Source: Tubiluchus corallicola (lineage: Eukaryota > Priapulida > Priapulimorpha > Priapulimorphida > Tubiluchidae). Taken from it: a stretch of DNA of 64,000 nt. Where the stretch lies: contig JAQGDQ010000844.1 in the NCBI GenBank assembly GCA_030141605.1, forward strand, positions 24,431 to 88,430. The letters are read 5' to 3'. The position numbers and the translations under genes were made by a program. The notes beneath the pieces are model-generated. The model worked only from the letters and a program-made list of their open reading frames with translations, did not search any database and was not told the origin of the DNA. The first letter of the stretch is position 1. Each line of letters opens with the position of its first letter. Positions 61,301 to 64,000 of this stretch are shown here, piece by piece.

Positions 61301-62257
61301 CTTGGCCTAATATTCACCTGACCTGACTTGTGAAGATCTTACCTTACTCGACCTAATATTCACCTGACCTGATATGACCTTACTCAATCTAATATATACT
61401 GACTCACCTGACCTAACTTGCTTTACCCAACCTAATGTACACCAGAGAATGTAATATCCACTACACTTAAAATTCATGCATAGTGGATATTACATTACTT
61501 GTCGAAGATATTACATTATTACTTGACCAAGGCTGACATCACTTAACTCGAACTTATTAACATTTGATCTGTTAATCGATGTGAATTTTTTTTTTCATAT
61601 TAGACCTAGGTTTTGTTTAGACCGAATTTAAGCTAACTTAACCTTTAGAACCTAAACAATCTAATTTAAGTTCATTAGTCTATTTAGCCTAGTAGGTTTA
61701 ACCTCACAAATTTTTACCTTTACACAAAACTGTTTAGCATACCACCCCATGAAAAGCTTAAAGTATTTACTAACCTGGCAAAAAGTTCAATCGCTTGATA
61801 TCGTACTTCTTCGGGCATTTTCAGTTTTTCGCAAAGAAGAAAAATAAACTCTACACTTATCACGTTAATGAAAACGCCCTGAAAAATTTCACGTAATCTT
61901 GCTGAAATGCACACATTTAACGGCTAAAATACAAAATTTTTTTCTTTAAAAAAAAAACAAATTTAGGTGTTACACTGCAAAACGCCTGTCCTGAAAATCG
62001 CATAGTTACATGATAAAAATTGTGATTTATCAACTTTCAAACTGGAACAAAAGATCAGAAAAGAAATACAGAAACTAAACTTTTATGTAAACATCCACAT
62101 TTTCCAACCTCACCTCATTTTCATCGGTTTTGCTGAAAGCTTCTTTATTTTGATCTGCCAGCACCTCAAACCATTCTTGGAGGACATCGTCAGAAAGGGG
62201 AGGATTCTGCGAATTGAAAAGTGGCTCTGGAGGTGTTCCAAAAATCTTGTTCGCCAT
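52382..62257 (-). CDS. CNTD1: cyclin N-terminal domain-containing protein 1
   Basis: Meiotic cyclin-like protein; its mouse and worm (COSA-1) relatives designate crossover sites in pachytene nuclei. Seven exons join in phase: 62257-62114, 61878-61775, 60339-60174, 59575-59413, 58624-58480, 55644-55548, 52474-52382; 303 residues against about 330 in human. The diagnostic cyclin-box core is intact: VEFIFLLCEKLKMPEEVRYQ, then SLRVLSCIQLASKLSHHYK, SELRVMKTLDYRIAVNTPLV and YVETLLEKLG. C-terminal blocks IHGISLKILDLTYLKRC, VRRDFLFLASSVIAAAYYVL and FASVLVSTLMEE (stop) also align with vertebrate CNTD1. Exon 2 is read from the acceptor at 61879-61880; an upstream AG would bring a stop into frame. The introns are swollen by a TGACCT array, a TTAA MITE, a hAT-like element and, in the last one, a minisatellite and an antisense GPCR relic. 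Confidence 0.93.
52588..52916 (+). pseudogene. rhodopsin-type GPCR fragment (TM6-TM7-helix 8), frameshifted
   Basis: From 52588 one frame reads ARRQDKHGAVKATK then ILPIVTFAFVLCWCPAYEAW: a loop-3/TM6 segment with the F-x-x-C-W-x-P motif. Near 52690-52700 the frame must change by two positions; the next frame reads ASVLLSAVGLASSAVNPVIN and continues AFSSRGCRMSYKKLLF, a TM7 NPxxY-like motif (Y replaced by N) plus helix 8. The tail enters the minisatellite and stops at 52914-52916. A TA tract and TAG precede 52588, either an eroded acceptor or the break point. TM1-5 were not found upstream. It lies antisense in the last CNTD1 intron. Confidence 0.7.
52870..54712. repeat. 1.8-kb minisatellite, 45/48-bp units
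   Basis: About 40 units of CCACCACCAGAAGACAAACC plus AACACCAGTGAAAACACAGC and ACAAA, with 48-bp variants carrying AACAACACGACAC. The plus strand is nearly free of T. Because 45 and 48 are multiples of three and two plus frames lack stops, several large overlapping ORFs appear on both strands (for example K-P-P-P-E-D-K or T-T-R-R-Q-T-N). None has a start context, domain or splice context supporting translation. Confidence 0.95.
56070..57261. mobile_element. hAT-like element, 1.19 kb, left terminus tandemly repeated
   Basis: The left end CAGGGCCGGATTAAGG recurs about every 59 bp (56070, 56128, 56187, 56246), each followed by GGTGCCCTAA or TGTGCCCTAA. The right end (reverse complement) TAGGGCAGTATTAACCCATA and GCTTAGGGCACC matches this terminus. 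Flanking octamers CCCTTTAC (56062-56069) and CGTTTTAC (57262-57269) share 6 of 8 bases. No transposase frame. Located in CNTD1 intron 5. Confidence 0.55.
57841..58461 (+). mobile_element. TTAA MITE, copy 5 (full length, 621 bp)
   Basis: Flanked by TTAA at 57837-57840 and 58462-58465, collinear with copy 3 from AGCAAAACCGGACCC to CATCTTGTCTTCTG. It lies in CNTD1 intron 5 with its right TTAA only 14 nt past the exon 5 donor (58480 is the last exon base on the minus strand). Confidence 0.88.
58965..59300. repeat. degenerate tandem repeat, unit about 54 bp
   Basis: About six copies of AAAGCTTCTTCCACAAAAAA plus ACTGGGTATCTGGAAATGGA with indels, in CNTD1 intron 4, ending about 110 bp from exon 4. 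Confidence 0.75.
59655..59712 (-). repeat. tRNA-derived fragment
   Basis: On the minus strand GGTTCAAACCC (59662-59672, B box) follows GCTGCGCTCATATCG, reminiscent of an elongator tRNA-Met anticodon arm. Stems are broken and the 5' half is missing. It lies in CNTD1 intron 3. Confidence 0.35.
60600..61440. repeat. 46-bp degenerate array rich in TGACCT
   Basis: About 17 units, the best being TGACCTGACGTGACTTGACC plus TGATCTGACCTTACTAGATT and TAATAG. The array decays toward 61440. TGACCT/AGGTCA occurs several times per unit. It fills much of CNTD1 intron 2. Confidence 0.85.
61448..61496. repeat. 16-bp perfect inverted repeat
   Basis: AATGTAATATCCACTA (61448-61463) faces TAGTGGATATTACATT (61481-61496) across a 17-bp loop. 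It sits at the edge of the TGACCT array. The transcript would form a hairpin on either strand. Confidence 0.7.
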
Positions 62258-62359
62258 CCTGTTAACAGTTACAGCTGTAGCGTTACAGGTCCAGAATTCC
62301 TACATATTTTTGAGTCACCATAATATTTTTATAAAAATATAATTTATATAAATAAAAGC

Positions 62360-62428
62360 AAACGTTAAGCCTGTTGGCTATGCATAAATCCGACCGTATA
62401 AGTCGGATTTATCTTGAAGCCAACGTTT
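62360..62428. repeat. nested inverted repeat upstream of CNTD1
   Basis: Inner stem ATAAATCCGAC/GTCGGATTTAT (62384-62394 and 62402-62412) is perfect with a 7-bp loop. Outer arms AAACGTT (62360-62366) and AACGTTT (62422-62428) also pair, with TTGGCT/AGCCAA between them. It lies 103-171 bp upstream of the CNTD1 start codon, so it could be a regulatory cruciform or a small foldback element. Confidence 0.6.
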
Positions 62429-64000
62429 CACATTTGTACACCTTAACGAGTGTGGGCGAGAACATCATGGTTTGCACCACTGTCACACTACCGTAGCCTG
62501 CAGGTCACCTTCTAAAATCATTGTTTCAAACTTTCTAACCATGTCTAGCAGTGCAAAAATTGATAAAACAGGCAATTGTTTAACGCTCCACTCTCGCTGA
62601 AACTTTCAATTTATACGCGTTGTTTAATGGAATTTGGCTGGCCGAATAGAAATTGCGCCAGTTTATTTAATTAATAAAAAGTAACTGTATGTGGAGATTG
62701 CAACTACAACAGTGTAAATTACTGGCAGAACTTTAACTAGTTTAAGTATCAAGCTAACCTCTGTCAACAAATACATAAAATTTTGGCGTTTAACGTAAAC
62801 GCTCTCATCTTTGATTCTAGCACGTCAACAAAGTCATTGAATGCACTATTAGAAAATCAATAAAATTCTTGGGTAAAACAAGTAATAATTTAGATAAAAA
62901 ATAACAAAAAAATCTAGCAGCGGACAGATAGCATCGCGTGCTGTTGTTACGACGCTCCATCTGCCGAGGGAAAATGAATTAAAATGCAATTCTTTACGTT
63001 GATTTTATTACCTTTTCAATTGAAATGACTCCAGAATCTTTTTAATGCATATATTATGGTGTAGTTTCTCAAAATTCAAGATTAACTCGTATTCTTATCT
63101 TTAACAAAAGTACATAGGTTGGTGCTAGAAAACTGTATCAAATGGATCCTGTAATTACTGAAATTGCTTTGCATAATACATTATCATGTATCATTATCCT
63201 TCTAATGCAATTTACATTTTTTATGGAAATTTATTACCAGAATACGTAATGTTTTATTGTAATTATTGTAAAGCGTTCTAGAGCATTGATAGTAAGCTAT
63301 AGAAAAGTAAATAAACTTAGCAAACTTGAAAATAACATAGCCGAAGAATTAATTTTGATTCAACCAACACAATTTTACAGGCTTACAGCCAACAAACTGA
63401 ACCAACACGCCTTATAGGTATGGGTAACTCTAGGTTTAAAATTAAATTTGGCGTAATTTATCAGGTTCATTACGATTAATATTATAATGTACAGGTTTCA
63501 TAAAAATGGTGTTCTTATATTGTAATTTTCTTGCTTAGACTTATATTATTAAAGTGACCATCTGAGCATGTAAAACCGTATTATTATAATAGTCGGTAAA
63601 TTTTAAACAAGCCAAAGAGTTATCAATATTAATTTAAAATTAGAATGAGATTGTTTTAACTTGTACTAAAATTTTTATTGCAAAGTATTCCAACGAATTC
63701 CGGTAAAAAATAAATGTAAAATTTAATACCACCTAGCAAACAAAAAACGACTTGGTGGATAACTAAGATAAGATATATAATATATAAATATATTCAACAA
63801 CTATACACGAGAATTTAGCTTCCTGAGCACAAGAACTTACATTGTTAGTTGCAGATAGGAGTGAGTGGAATACTCTCACAAATGGCACTTTTGTCATTCA
63901 ATGTATACAAGAGACGAAGCGAGGATTTAAAAAAGAAGAAAAGAAAGAATTATGCAAATATTTGTATTCGGTGCTAGACCTATTTAACTTTTTTATGTCA
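62429..64000. other. no gene seen
   Basis: AT-rich region 5' of CNTD1. No splice-flanked coding exon, repeat shared within the window or RNA gene was recognised on either strand. Confidence 0.4.

Noticed and set aside
61440-61920. Alternative CNTD1 exon 2 acceptor near 61897
   Set aside because: Using it in phase with exon 1 meets a stop after 13 codons; the acceptor giving GVFINVISVEFIF keeps the frame and the family alignment.

Overview
The window is AT-rich animal nuclear DNA. Several multi-exon genes have GT-AG introns whose phases join correctly, and the introns and spacers are full of decayed LINEs, short TIR elements and minisatellites. The protein set (ClC-1/2-type chloride channel, somatomedin-B/secretin-type GPCR with paired Cys modules, CNTD1, PLP D-hydroxy-amino-acid aldolase) and retained introns at classical ClC positions suggest a slowly evolving marine invertebrate (sponge, cnidarian, mollusc or similar). 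The sequence does not settle the phylum. All exon borders were assembled by hand from splice consensus, reading phase and family similarity.

Layout. (1) 1-17.9 kb, minus strand: the first seven coding exons (about 388 residues) of a ClC-2-like chloride channel, whose 3' part lies beyond base 1. Its introns carry a 75-bp minisatellite, a pogo-like MITE, a 146-bp foldback, a hAT-like MITE and several LINE 3' fragments. (2) 18-29.8 kb: gene-poor, with three copies of a TTAA-flanked MITE, a GC-rich 25-bp minisatellite, a LINE reverse-transcriptase fragment, and a candidate first coding exon of an unidentified minus-strand gene. (3) 29.99-40.19 kb, plus strand: a complete 10-exon, 409-residue fold-III PLP enzyme of the D-threonine aldolase / 3-hydroxy-D-aspartate aldolase type, in a head-to-head arrangement with that exon. 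(4) 44.65-48.8 kb, minus strand: a complete six-exon, about 1060-residue SMB-containing secretin/Methuselah-like GPCR. (5) 52.38-62.26 kb, minus strand: a complete seven-exon CNTD1 orthologue (303 residues). Its last intron hides an antisense, frameshifted rhodopsin-type GPCR fragment (TM6-TM7) that runs into a 1.8-kb, 45/48-bp minisatellite. Other CNTD1 introns hold a hAT-like element, a TTAA MITE touching a splice donor, and a roughly 46-bp array rich in TGACCT.

The genes are functionally unrelated, and nothing suggests an operon or cluster. The most notable points are a bacterial-looking aldolase fully integrated into an animal exon-intron gene, a five-copy TTAA MITE family, the buried GPCR relic, and a minisatellite whose every unit carries a near-consensus 5' splice site on the strand opposite the host gene.
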